Shown: positions 50,889-59,431 of the stretch, one piece after another
Layout: each line of letters starts with the position of its first letter
Position numbering within the stretch: position 1 is the stretch's first letter
NCBI RefSeq assembly: GCF_011694815.1
Contig: NZ_CP050177.1
Location: 6,455,501 to 6,519,500 of the forward strand
Reading direction: 5' to 3'
DNA: 64,000 nt
Source: Streptomyces liangshanensis
GTDB lineage: Bacteria; Actinomycetota; Actinomycetes; Streptomycetales; Streptomycetaceae
The notes under the pieces: model-generated
Told to the model about the DNA's origin: nothing
Database searches by the model: none
The model's input: the letters and a program-made list of their open reading frames with translations, nothing else
Made by a program: the position numbers and the translations under genes

Positions 50889-52135
50889 CGCCCCCGACAC
50901 CCGGCCCGCGCGCGACGAGCCCCCGCCCGAGGCGCCTCGCGTCCGCCCCGCGCCGCCGCCCGAGGCGCCAACTCCTCGCCGTCCTCGCCGCCGCCTCCTT
51001 CGCCGTACTCCCCGCCGTCCCCGCCCACGCCGACTCGCTCCGGGCCCAGCAGTGGGCCCTCGAAGCGCTGCACACCGATCAGGCCTGGCGGACCTCCCAG
51101 GGCGACGGCGTCACCGTCGCCGTGCTCGACACCGGCGTCGACGGGGGCCACCCCGACCTGGAAGGACAAGTACTGCCCGGCCACGACCTCGTCGGCTTCG
51201 GCGCGGTCGAGGGCGACCCTTCCTGGGCCCGGCACGGCACCGCCATGGCCGGGATCATCGCCGGTCACGGCCACGGACCCGACCGCTCCGAAGGCGTCCT
51301 CGGCATCGCGCCGCAGGCCAAGATCCTGCCGGTGCGCGTCATCCTCGAAGGCAGCGACCCGGCCCGCGAGAAGGCCCGTACCTCCAAGGGCGGCGCCCTC
51401 GCCGAAGGCATCCGCTGGGCCGCCGACCACGGCGCGGACGTCATCAACCTCTCCCTCGGCGACGACAGCAAGTCCGCCCACCCCGAGGCCGCCGAGGACG
51501 CGGCCGTCCAATACGCGCTGGGCAAGGGCGCCGTCGTGGTCGCCTCGGCCGGCAACGGCGGCGAGAAGGGCGACCACATCTCGTACCCGGCGGCCTACCC
51601 CGGCGTCATCGCCGTCGCCGCCGTCGACCGCTTCGGCACCCACGCGGCCTTCTCCACCCGCCGCTGGTACGCCACCGTCAGCGCCCCCGGCGTCGACATC
51701 GTGATCGCGGACCCCGACCGCAAGTACTACGAAGGCTGGGGTACGAGCGCCGCCGCCGCGTTCGTGTCCGGCGCCGTCGCCCTCGTACGCTCCGCGCACC
51801 CCGACCTCACCCCGGCGCAGATCAAGAAGCTGCTCGCCGACACCGCCAGGGACGCCCCCGCGAACGGCCGCGACGACGCGAAGGGGTACGGCTTCGTCGA
51901 CCCCGCCGCCGCCATCGAGGCCGGCGCGAAGCTCTCCGGCACGCGGACGACGAGCGGCGCGGCCGACGGCTACGGGAAGCGGTACTTCGGCGACGGCCCC
52001 ACCGACCCCCACGAGGACCCCGGCCCGGGCGTCGGCCTCGCCCCGGTCGCCGGGGGCGTGGGGGCACTGCTGCTGGCGGGCGCGGTGGTGCTGTGGCGAG
52101 GCGTCGGTACGGGCCGCCCGGGCGCCCGCCGCTGA
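50885..52135 (+). CDS. Type VII secretion-associated serine protease (mycosin)
   Basis: 416 residues. Sec signal peptide (about residues 28-48), subtilase domain with Asp in VAVLDTGVDGGHPDLEG, His in ARHGTAMAGIIAG and Ser in GWGTSAAAAFVSGAVALV, and a C-terminal membrane anchor (VAGGVGALLLAGAVVLWRG). This is the layout of MycP proteases that stabilise ESX/type VII secretion systems. No other ESX gene is in the window. ATGA overlap makes it one transcription unit with the proline-rich membrane protein. Confidence 0.9.
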   Translation: MTPPTPGPRATSPRPRRLASAPRRRPRRQLLAVLAAASFAVLPAVPAHADSLRAQQWALEALHTDQAWRTSQGDGVTVAVLDTGVDGGHPDLEGQVLPGHDLVGFGAVEGDPSWARHGTAMAGIIAGHGHGPDRSEGVLGIAPQAKILPVRVILEGSDPAREKARTSKGGALAEGIRWAADHGADVINLSLGDDSKSAHPEAAEDAAVQYALGKGAVVVASAGNGGEKGDHISYPAAYPGVIAVAAVDRFGTHAAFSTRRWYATVSAPGVDIVIADPDRKYYEGWGTSAAAAFVSGAVALVRSAHPDLTPAQIKKLLADTARDAPANGRDDAKGYGFVDPAAAIEAGAKLSGTRTTSGAADGYGKRYFGDGPTDPHEDPGPGVGLAPVAGGVGALLLAGAVVLWRGVGTGRPGARR

Positions 52136-52151
52136 CCGGGCCGGCGAGGCG

Positions 52152-52823
52152 TCAGGCCCGCCTCCCCACCGCCCCGACCGCCGCTTCCTCCACCGCCGCC
52201 ACCCCTGCCTCCTTCGTCGGGTGCCCGTCCGACAGGACCGCGACCAGGCAGGTCCGCACCCGGCCCACCGAGTGGACGACCCACAGCCCGGAGTCCGTCC
52301 TCGGCAGCCACCCGTTCTTCAGCGCCCGGTCGCCGCTTCCCCCGTCCGCGGCCGACACCCCCCAGTCCTGGCTCGGCACCACCCGCTCCATCAGGCCCGC
52401 CACGTACCGCCGGGACCGGGCGTCGAGCGGCGAATCGGCACCCTCCTCGAACACCGCCCTCAGCAGCGTCAGCTGATCGCGCGCCGTGGTCCGCGTCAGC
52501 CCCCACGCCGCCGCCCCCACCGTCCGCGTCAGACCCAGCCTCGCGTGCGCCGCGTCCAGGCCCGCCACGCCCCCGACCGACGCGCGCAGGGTGGTCGCCG
52601 CGTCGTTGTCACTGCGTTCGATCATCGCGGCGGCCAGGCACTCCTCCTCCGCCGTGAGCCAACGGCCCGTGTCCTGCGCCCGCAGCAGCAGCGCCGCCAG
52701 GACACCCACCTTCACCACGCTGGCGCTGACGTAGGAGCGGTCCGCGCCGCTCGTCGTCCCGCGCCCGTCCGCCATGTCGTGCACCGCGACCGAGAGATTC
52801 ACCCGACGACCGTACGCGTACAC
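52152..52823 (-). CDS. Class A beta-lactamase-fold serine hydrolase
   Basis: 223 residues. Motifs of the class A fold: SxxK (S35-V-V-K38), SDN (71-73) and KNG (169-171, replacing KTG). No signal peptide is visible from the GTG at 52823, and the domain begins almost at once, so it may be cytoplasmic or the start may be wrong. Function is uncertain: an intracellular hydrolase or a degenerate lactamase rather than proven resistance. Convergent with the mycosin gene, with a 16-base gap. Confidence 0.78.
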   Translation of the reverse strand: MYAYGRRVNLSVAVHDMADGRGTTSGADRSYVSASVVKVGVLAALLLRAQDTGRWLTAEEECLAAAMIERSDNDAATTLRASVGGVAGLDAAHARLGLTRTVGAAAWGLTRTTARDQLTLLRAVFEEGADSPLDARSRRYVAGLMERVVPSQDWGVSAADGGSGDRALKNGWLPRTDSGLWVVHSVGRVRTCLVAVLSDGHPTKEAGVAAVEEAAVGAVGRRA

Positions 52824-52851
52824 CGCCCGGCCCCCCGCTCCCGCCGGGCAC

Positions 52852-52857
52852 TACGCT
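52852..52857 (+). promoter_or_regulatory. -10 element TACGCT for leaderless SseB gene
   Basis: TACGCT ends seven bases before the GTG at 52864, the ideal distance for transcription to begin at the start codon. No ribosome site is present. The divergent hydrolase start is only 40 bases away. Confidence 0.55.
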
Positions 52858-52863
52858 CGACCC

Positions 52864-53610
52864 GTGGCGCTCAAGAACATCCCCGACCCCGGCTTCTCCG
52901 ACGACGACGGCACCGCCGACCCCGGCCTGGCCTCCGCCCTCGCCGCGTGGTCGGCGGACCGGTCCGCGGAAGGGCCCGTGCTGGCCGCCCTCAGGACCGC
53001 CCGGCTGCTCGTCCCCATCGTCGCCGTCCTCGGCGAGACCGAGGAGGACGAGAACGGGCTGCGCCGCGAGAAGACCAGCGACATGGCCGTGCCGACCCTC
53101 CGCGCCGGCGACCGCCGCGCACTGCCGGCCTTCACCTCCGTCGCGGCGCTCGCCCGCTGGGACCCGGCCGCCCGCCCCGTCGCCGTACCCCTGCACCAGG
53201 CCCTCCAAGCGGCGGCGCACGAGCGGGCCGACACGGTGGTGCTCGACCTCGCGGGGCCCGTGCCGTACCAGCTGACCGGTCCCGCGCTCCTCGCCGCCGC
53301 CGAGGGCCGTACCAGCACCGACCCGCTGGACGACCCCGCCGTCACGGCGGCGGTACGGACGGTGGTCGCCGCCGAGCCCGCCGTGCTCCGGGCCCACCTC
53401 GGCCCCGGCACCGCCGACGGCACCCTGGCGCTCGTCCTGGACCCGGCGGAGCCCCCCGCCGAGGCCGCCCGCCGCGTCGCCGGGGCGCTCGCGGCCGACG
53501 ACGTACTGAGGGCCCGCCTGGTGCGCGGGCTCGACCTGGCACTGCTGCCGGCCGAGGCCACCCCACCGGGCGAGCCCCTGTTCGTACGGGTCTCGGACCC
53601 TCAGCCGTAG
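52864..53610 (+). CDS. SseB-family protein
   Basis: 248 residues, SseB family (enhanced serine sensitivity). N-terminal domain RTARLLVPIVAVLG followed by KTSDMAVPTLRAGDRRALPAFTSVAALARWDP, typical of the family; C-terminal SseB-like extension. Molecular role is unknown; homologues are widespread in actinomycetes, and some are near translation genes as here. Leaderless GTG start. The last ten bases overlap the convergent DUF1844 gene. Confidence 0.82.
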   Translation: MALKNIPDPGFSDDDGTADPGLASALAAWSADRSAEGPVLAALRTARLLVPIVAVLGETEEDENGLRREKTSDMAVPTLRAGDRRALPAFTSVAALARWDPAARPVAVPLHQALQAAAHERADTVVLDLAGPVPYQLTGPALLAAAEGRTSTDPLDDPAVTAAVRTVVAAEPAVLRAHLGPGTADGTLALVLDPAEPPAEAARRVAGALAADDVLRARLVRGLDLALLPAEATPPGEPLFVRVSDPQP

Positions 53611-53984
53611 ACCGGGCCCGTGTACTTCTCGCCCGGCCCCTGCCCCGTCTCGTCCTTCACCACCGACGCCTCGCGGAACGCGAGCTGCAACGACTTGAGG
53701 CCGTCCCGCAGCGGCGCCGCGTGGAACGAGCTGATCTCCGTCGTGCTCGCGTCCAGCAGCCCGGCCAGCGCGTGGACGAGCTTGCGCGCCTCGTCCAGGT
53801 CCTTGTGGTCGTCGCCGTCCTCGGTCAGGCCGAGCTTCACGGCCGCGGCGCTCATCAGGTTCACCGCGACCGTGACGATCACCTCGACGGCGGGGACCTC
53901 CGCGATGTCACGGGTCATGGCGTCGAAGTCCTGGGACTCCTGGGACTCCTGCGGGGCGTGCTGGGGGGAGGGGGCGTCGCTCAT
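53601..53984 (-). CDS. DUF1844 family protein
   Basis: 127 residues. The DUF1844 core PAVEVIVTVAVNLMSAAAVKLGLTEDGDDHKDLDEARKLVHALAGLLDA is clear. No enzymatic motif; function unknown but the gene regularly lies next to infC in actinobacteria. The ATG at 53984 is preferred over an upstream start because the -10-like TATCGT ends eight bases before it, suggesting leaderless expression divergent from infC. Confidence 0.85.
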   Translation of the reverse strand: MSDAPSPQHAPQESQESQDFDAMTRDIAEVPAVEVIVTVAVNLMSAAAVKLGLTEDGDDHKDLDEARKLVHALAGLLDASTTEISSFHAAPLRDGLKSLQLAFREASVVKDETGQGPGEKYTGPVYG

Positions 53985-53991
53985 GCCCCAC

Positions 53992-53997
53992 ACGATA
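53992..53997 (-). promoter_or_regulatory. -10 element TATCGT for DUF1844 gene
   Basis: Minus-strand TATCGT ends eight bases before the ATG at 53984, without an intervening ribosome site. Leaderless geometry. Confidence 0.45.
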
Positions 53998-53999
53998 GG

Positions 54000-54426
54000 C
54001 CCCGCGCGCCCGGGCCCCGCGCGCCGGTGGCCCCGGCCCCCCCCGCCCGGGCGGGACGCGGGGTCGCGGCCGACGCCGGGTGACAGCGGGTTAGCGGGAC
54101 CGACGCGCGGATGCTAACCTGATGTGACGACCGGCCGGACATTCACATGCCCGGCCCACAAGTGGAGGCTCCGATCTCCCACCTGGCTGCCCCTTCCGGG
54201 CGGCGGGTCACCGGTCAGGTGGTGCCCATCGTTCCGTACGGACGATGGAGCCGCCCGATGCGCGCCCCGCGGTAGACGCGGCGGTGCTCCGGTAGTGCGA
54301 GGAGCTCCCGCCTGTGTCCCGTCCGGGGCATTTTTCGCGTTCCGCCACGGTTGGTCTCAGGTAAGAGTCAACAGACCTTACGCGGCTGTCTGCCAGACAG
54401 TCGTGTGGTGCTACCGAGGAGGATCC
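54000..54426 (+). promoter_or_regulatory. infC promoter and long structured leader
   Basis: About 427 bases between divergent DUF1844 and infC without a gene. It holds a perfect 7-bp inverted repeat GGTTAGC...GCTAACC (54089-54095 and 54113-54119; 17-base spacer), several GC-rich hairpin possibilities, and CTGTCT-GCC-AGACAG (54386-54400) just before the infC ribosome site GAGGAGG (54416-54422). TAACCT at 54115-54120 may be a -10. A leader of about 300 bases suggests post-transcriptional control of translation-factor and ribosomal-protein genes. Confidence 0.5.
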
Positions 54427-55101
54427 ATCAGCGCCGAGCCCCGCATTAACGACCGGATTCGCGTTCCCGAGGTCCGACTTGTCGGCCCCAGCGGCGAGCA
54501 GGTGGGCATTGTCCCGCTTGCCAAGGCCCTGGAGTTGGCGCAGGAGTACGACCTCGACCTGGTTGAGGTCGCGGCGACCGCACGTCCGCCCGTGTGCAAG
54601 CTCATGGACTACGGGAAGTTCAAGTACGAGTCGGCCATGAAGGCCCGTGAGGCGCGCAAGAACCAGGCGCACACGGTCATCAAGGAGATGAAGCTCCGCC
54701 CGAAGATCGACCCGCATGACTATGACACCAAAAAGGGTCACGTCGTCAGGTTCCTGAAGCAGGGCGACAAGGTCAAGATCACGATCATGTTCCGCGGTCG
54801 TGAGCAGTCCCGCCCCGAGCTGGGCTTCCGACTGCTCCAGCGGCTCGCGTCGGACGTGGAGGAGCTCGGCTTCATCGAGTCGAACCCGAAGCAGGACGGC
54901 CGGAACATGATCATGGTTCTCGGCCCGCACAAGAAGAAGACCGAGGCCATGGCCGAGGCGCGCGAGGCCCAGGCCGCCCGCAAGGCGGAGCGCGCGGGTT
55001 ACGCACCCGACGAGCACGTCGACGAGTCCCCGGACGCCGCCGACGCTCGCGCCGAAGCAGCTGCCGCCGAAGCCCCGGCCGAGGCGTCCTCCGAGGCGTG
55101 A
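54427..55101 (+). CDS. infC: Translation initiation factor IF-3 with AUC start codon
   Basis: 224 residues. IF-3 N-domain ([20 protein letters not shown]), linker and C-domain ([43 protein letters not shown]), plus an acidic Ala-rich tail of about 40 residues common in actinomycetes. IF-3 checks the start codon and keeps 30S subunits free. The start is taken as ATC at 54427, directly after GAGGAGG with a four-base gap. The only canonical in-frame start nearby is GTG at 54403, which lacks a ribosome site and would place the GAGGAGG inside the gene. Confidence 0.9.
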   Translation: MSAEPRINDRIRVPEVRLVGPSGEQVGIVPLAKALELAQEYDLDLVEVAATARPPVCKLMDYGKFKYESAMKAREARKNQAHTVIKEMKLRPKIDPHDYDTKKGHVVRFLKQGDKVKITIMFRGREQSRPELGFRLLQRLASDVEELGFIESNPKQDGRNMIMVLGPHKKKTEAMAEAREAQAARKAERAGYAPDEHVDESPDAADARAEAAAAEAPAEASSEA

Positions 55102-55174
55102 TCCGCGGGCTGCCATCCAGGCGGCCCACGGTTCCGCTCCGGACCCATTCACCAGAGATCCGACGCTCCCGTGC

Positions 55175-55196
55175 GCCGGCCGAGAATCCGGCCGGC
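55175..55196 (+). promoter_or_regulatory. Hairpin in infC-rpmI spacer
   Basis: Perfect 7-bp arms GCCGGCC and GGCCGGC with loop GAGAATCC, 33 bases upstream of rpmI. Could be a processing site or a ribosomal-protein L20 binding site; no direct evidence. Confidence 0.35.
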
Positions 55197-55229
55197 AGGG
55201 GGCGCCACCGACGAGAAGAGAACGGCGCG

Positions 55230-55424
55230 ATGCCGAAGAACAAGACGCACAGCGGTGCCAGCAAGCGCTTCAAGATCACCGGATCCGGCAAGGTCATGCG
55301 CGAGCGCGCCGGCAAGCGCCACCTGCTCGAGCACAAGTCCTCGCGGGTGACGCGGCGCCTGACCGGCACCGTCGAGCTGGCCCCGGGCGACGCCAAGAAG
55401 ATCAAGAAGCTTCTCGGCAAGTGA
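55230..55424 (+). CDS. rpmI: 50S ribosomal protein L35
   Basis: 64 residues, very basic, with [20 protein letters not shown] and [15 protein letters not shown], diagnostic of bL35. It is a late component of the 50S subunit. It lies between infC and rplT, the universally conserved order. The ATG follows GAAGAGAA. A hairpin directly after its stop may modulate read-through into rplT. Confidence 0.97.
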   Translation: MPKNKTHSGASKRFKITGSGKVMRERAGKRHLLEHKSSRVTRRLTGTVELAPGDAKKIKKLLGK

Positions 55425-55425
55425 C

Positions 55426-55455
55426 GTCGCGACCCCCGGTGACCGGGGGCGCGAC
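55426..55455 (+). terminator. Hairpin (attenuator candidate) between rpmI and rplT
   Basis: Arms GTCGCGACCCCCGG and CCGGGGGCGCGAC pair with one bulged A around TGA, starting two bases after the rpmI stop. No U-tract follows, so it may stabilise the rpmI 3' end or act as partial terminator rather than a full stop. Confidence 0.5.
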
Positions 55456-55527
55456 CTCAGGACCGGGACCCATTCGTTTCCGGGCCGTGTGACACCGAAC
55501 CACGGCCCCGCTACAAGGAGTTAACAC

Positions 55528-55914
55528 GTGGCACGCGTCAAGCGGGCAGTCAACGCCCACAAGAAGCGCCGGGCAATCCTCGAGGCGGCCAGCGGTTACC
55601 GCGGCCAGCGCTCGCGCCTGTACCGCAAGGCCAAGGAGCAGGTCACACACTCCCTGGTCTACAACTACAACGACCGCAAGAAGCGCAAGGGCGACTTCCG
55701 TCAGCTGTGGATCCAGCGGATCAACGCCGCCGCCCGCGCCAACGGCATCACCTACAACCGCTTCATCCAGGGTCTGAAGGCCGCCAACGTCGAGGTCGAC
55801 CGCAAGATCCTCGCCGAGCTCGCGGTCAACGACGCCAACGCGTTCGCCACGCTCGTCGAGGTCGCCCAGAAGGCCCTTCCGAGCGACGTCAACGCCCCGA
55901 AGGCCGCCGCCTGA
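55528..55914 (+). CDS. rplT: 50S ribosomal protein L20
   Basis: 128 residues. [24 protein letters not shown] and [31 protein letters not shown] are diagnostic of bL20, which binds 23S rRNA early in assembly and in many bacteria represses its own operon. GTG start after AAGGAG. A strong terminator follows. Confidence 0.97.
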   Translation: MARVKRAVNAHKKRRAILEAASGYRGQRSRLYRKAKEQVTHSLVYNYNDRKKRKGDFRQLWIQRINAAARANGITYNRFIQGLKAANVEVDRKILAELAVNDANAFATLVEVAQKALPSDVNAPKAAA

Positions 55915-55940
55915 TCTCCCTCAGGCCGCATGCACTTCCC

Positions 55941-55975
55941 ACCGGACCCGCAGGCAGCGCGCCTGCGGGTCCGGT
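55941..55975 (+). terminator. Terminator after infC-rpmI-rplT
   Basis: Perfect 15-bp arms ACCGGACCCGCAGGC and complement around AGCGC, followed by GTGTTCTCC. It starts 27 bases after the rplT stop. Confidence 0.88.
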
Positions 55976-56049
55976 GTGTTCTCCCCCTCCGCCCCGTCCC
56001 CGGTCCGGTACGTGACGTCCCGGCCCCACGAGTGAGTGAGCCGCCGCCC

Positions 56050-56901
<852 letters not shown>

Positions 56902-56984
56902 GGGGCTCCGCTCCGTCACGTATCGCTAGTACTGTTGCGCCTTCGCAGACCCACTGGACTATGGGGAAGAGGCGGGATACGGGG

Positions 56985-58133
56985 ATGACGGCCGGGACCA
57001 GCAGACCTGTCACGGTGCAGGGACCTGTCCGGTGCGGCCCGGACCCCGGTGCCGGTGGCGGCGGCCCGTCGATCGACCCGGACGACCTCCCCGACGGCCT
57101 GGTCGTGGCCGACGAGCACGGCCGGGTGACCTGCTTCAACGCCGCCGCCGTGCGGATCACCGCCGTACCGCTCGCGGACGCCCTCGGACAGCCGCTGGAG
57201 CGCGCGCTGCCGCTGGAGGACCTGGAGGGCCGCCGGTGGTGGACCCTGACCGATCCGTACGGCGGCCTGGCCACCCGCGTCGGGCAGCCCGAGCGGAATT
57301 TACTGCTCCCGGGCGGACGGGAGGTCCTCGTCTCGGCGCGGTACGTACGCGCCCGCCCGCTCGGCCCGGTGCAGAGGATCGTCATCTGCGTCCGGGGCAC
57401 CGAGGCCCGGCGCCGTACCGAACGCAGCCACGCGGAACTGATCGCCACCGTCGCCCATGAACTGCGCTCCCCCCTGACCTCCGTCAAAGGCTTCACGGCG
57501 ACGCTGCTCGCCAAATGGGAGCGCTTCACCGACGACCAGAAGCGGCTGATGCTGGAGACCGTCGACGCGGACGCCAACCGGGTCACCCGGCTGATCGCCG
57601 AACTCCTCGACATCTCCCGCATCGACTCCGGGCGCCTGGAGGTCCGCCGCCAGCCGGTCGACATCGGCGCCGCCGTCGGCCGCCACGTCCAGTCCCACAC
57701 CGCGGCCGGTCAGTCCCCCGACCGGTTCCTCGTCCGGATACAGCGGCCGCTGCCCGATCTGTGGGCCGATCCCGACAAGATCGACCAGATTCTCGGCAAC
57801 CTGCTGGAAAACGCGGTGCGCCACGGCGAGGGAACCGTCACCATTGAGGTGGCAGCCGCGGAGATCGGGCACATCGAGGACGGGAGGGGCACCGTGAAGG
57901 GCACCGCCGTCACCGTGTGCGACGAGGGTCCCGGTATCCCCGAGGAGTCGATGGGCCGCGTCTTCACCCGCTTCTGGCGGGGCAGCAAGCGCGGCGGTAC
58001 GGGCCTCGGCCTCTACATCGTCAAGGGAATCGTCGAGGCGCACGGCGGGACGATCACGGTCGGCCGGGGGCCCGGCGGCGGCGCCCAGTTCCGATTTATC
58101 CTGCCCGTCGGCGCTCCGTCCTACCTGACGTGA
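56985..58133 (+). CDS. Soluble PAS-domain sensor histidine kinase
   Basis: 382 residues (390 if the in-frame ATG at 56961 is used). PAS-like sensor domain at about 40-145 ([25 protein letters not shown]), HisKA with phospho-acceptor His in [17 protein letters not shown], and HATPase with N-box [28 protein letters not shown] and [12 protein letters not shown]. There is no membrane helix and no response regulator gene nearby, so it is an orphan cytoplasmic kinase whose signal and partner are unknown. GGATACGGGG precedes the chosen ATG. Confidence 0.88.
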   Translation: MTAGTSRPVTVQGPVRCGPDPGAGGGGPSIDPDDLPDGLVVADEHGRVTCFNAAAVRITAVPLADALGQPLERALPLEDLEGRRWWTLTDPYGGLATRVGQPERNLLLPGGREVLVSARYVRARPLGPVQRIVICVRGTEARRRTERSHAELIATVAHELRSPLTSVKGFTATLLAKWERFTDDQKRLMLETVDADANRVTRLIAELLDISRIDSGRLEVRRQPVDIGAAVGRHVQSHTAAGQSPDRFLVRIQRPLPDLWADPDKIDQILGNLLENAVRHGEGTVTIEVAAAEIGHIEDGRGTVKGTAVTVCDEGPGIPEESMGRVFTRFWRGSKRGGTGLGLYIVKGIVEAHGGTITVGRGPGGGAQFRFILPVGAPSYLT

Positions 58134-58222
58134 GCCGACGGGCCGCCCCACCGAGGGCATGACCCGGGCCTCCGCGGATCCGCCGGACGGGCCTGGGGGA
58201 CTCGCCACCTCCGTTCGGCCTT

Positions 58223-58228
58223 TAGACT
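58223..58228 (+). promoter_or_regulatory. Candidate -10 element upstream of pheS
   Basis: TAGACT, 76 bases before the pheS ATG, in the 170-base gap after the kinase gene. No clear -35 and no T-box features (no specifier loop or TGGN anti-terminator bulge recognised). Confidence 0.35.
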
Positions 58229-58303
58229 CGACCACTGGCACCATCGGCGCCTTCAGCGATCGAGCAGGGTCGTTCCGCCAGCCAATCGGAAGTACGGGAA
58301 GAG

Positions 58304-59431
58304 ATGTCGGCACCCAACAAGTCGTACGACCCAGTCGAGGTCGAGGCGCTGAAACCGGAACAGATCGAGCGCATGCGGGACGAGGCGCTCGCCGCCTTCG
58401 CCGCCGCGGCCGATCTGGACGCGCTCGCTCACGCGAAGACCGCGCACACCTCCGGGACCTCGCCCCTCGCCCTCGCCAACCGCGAGATCGGCGCACTGCC
58501 GCCCCAGGCCAAGGCCGAGGCGGGCAAGCGCGTGGGCCAGGCCCGCGGCGCCGTGAGCAAGGCCCTCGCCGCCCGCCAGACCGAGCTGGAGGCCGAGCGC
58601 GACAGCCGGGTCCTGGTCGAGGAGGCGGTGGACGTCACGCTGCCGTACGACCGGGTACCGCCCGGCGCCCGGCACCCGCTGACCACGCTCATGGAGCGCG
58701 TCGCGGACGTCTTCGTCGCCATGGGCTACGAGATCGCCGAGGGCCCCGAGGTCGAGGCGGAGTGGTTCAACTTCGACGCCCTGAACTTCCTGCCCGACCA
58801 CCCGGCCCGCCAGACCCAGGACACGTTCTTCGTGCAGGGGCCCGGGAACGCCACCGGCGACGAGTCCGGTGTGCTGCTCCGTACGCACACCTCGCCCGTC
58901 CAGGCCCGCACCCTGCTCGACCGCGAGCCGCCCGTGTACGTGGTCTGCCCGGGGCGGGTCTACCGCACGGACGAGCTGGACGCCACGCACACCCCGGTCT
59001 TCCACCAGATCGAGCTGCTCGCCGTGGACGAGGGCCTCACCATGGCCGACCTCAAGGGCACCCTCGACCACATGGTCCAGTCGCTCTTCGGCTCGGACAT
59101 GAAGACCCGGCTGCGGCCCAACTACTTCCCCTTCACCGAGCCGTCCGCCGAGATGGACATGCTCTGCTACGTCTGCCGCGGCGCGTCCGTCGGCAACCCC
59201 GACCGGCCCTGCCGCACCTGCGGCAGCGAGGGCTGGATCGAGCTCGGCGGCTGCGGCATGGTCAACCCCAAGGTGCTCGTCGCCTGTGGCGTCGACCCCG
59301 AGAAGTACAGCGGATTCGCCTTCGGGTTCGGCATCGAACGGATGCTGATGTTCCGCCACCATGTCGAGGACATGCGAGACATGGTCGAGTCGGACGTCCG
59401 GTTCACCCGGCCGTTCGGGATGGAGATCTGA
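58304..59431 (+). CDS. pheS: Phenylalanyl-tRNA synthetase alpha subunit
   Basis: 375 residues. N-terminal coiled coil (residues about 1-110) and class II catalytic core: [23 protein letters not shown] motif 2 region, [38 protein letters not shown] and the terminal [15 protein letters not shown] motif 3. It charges tRNA-Phe as part of an alpha2beta2 enzyme. Directly coupled to pheT by a one-base TGATG overlap. Confidence 0.97.
   Translation: MSAPNKSYDPVEVEALKPEQIERMRDEALAAFAAAADLDALAHAKTAHTSGTSPLALANREIGALPPQAKAEAGKRVGQARGAVSKALAARQTELEAERDSRVLVEEAVDVTLPYDRVPPGARHPLTTLMERVADVFVAMGYEIAEGPEVEAEWFNFDALNFLPDHPARQTQDTFFVQGPGNATGDESGVLLRTHTSPVQARTLLDREPPVYVVCPGRVYRTDELDATHTPVFHQIELLAVDEGLTMADLKGTLDHMVQSLFGSDMKTRLRPNYFPFTEPSAEMDMLCYVCRGASVGNPDRPCRTCGSEGWIELGGCGMVNPKVLVACGVDPEKYSGFAFGFGIERMLMFRHHVEDMRDMVESDVRFTRPFGMEI

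Noticed and set aside
58134..58303. T-box riboswitch upstream of pheS
   Set aside because: The region is short and lacks the TGGN anti-terminator bulge and terminator/anti-terminator pair.
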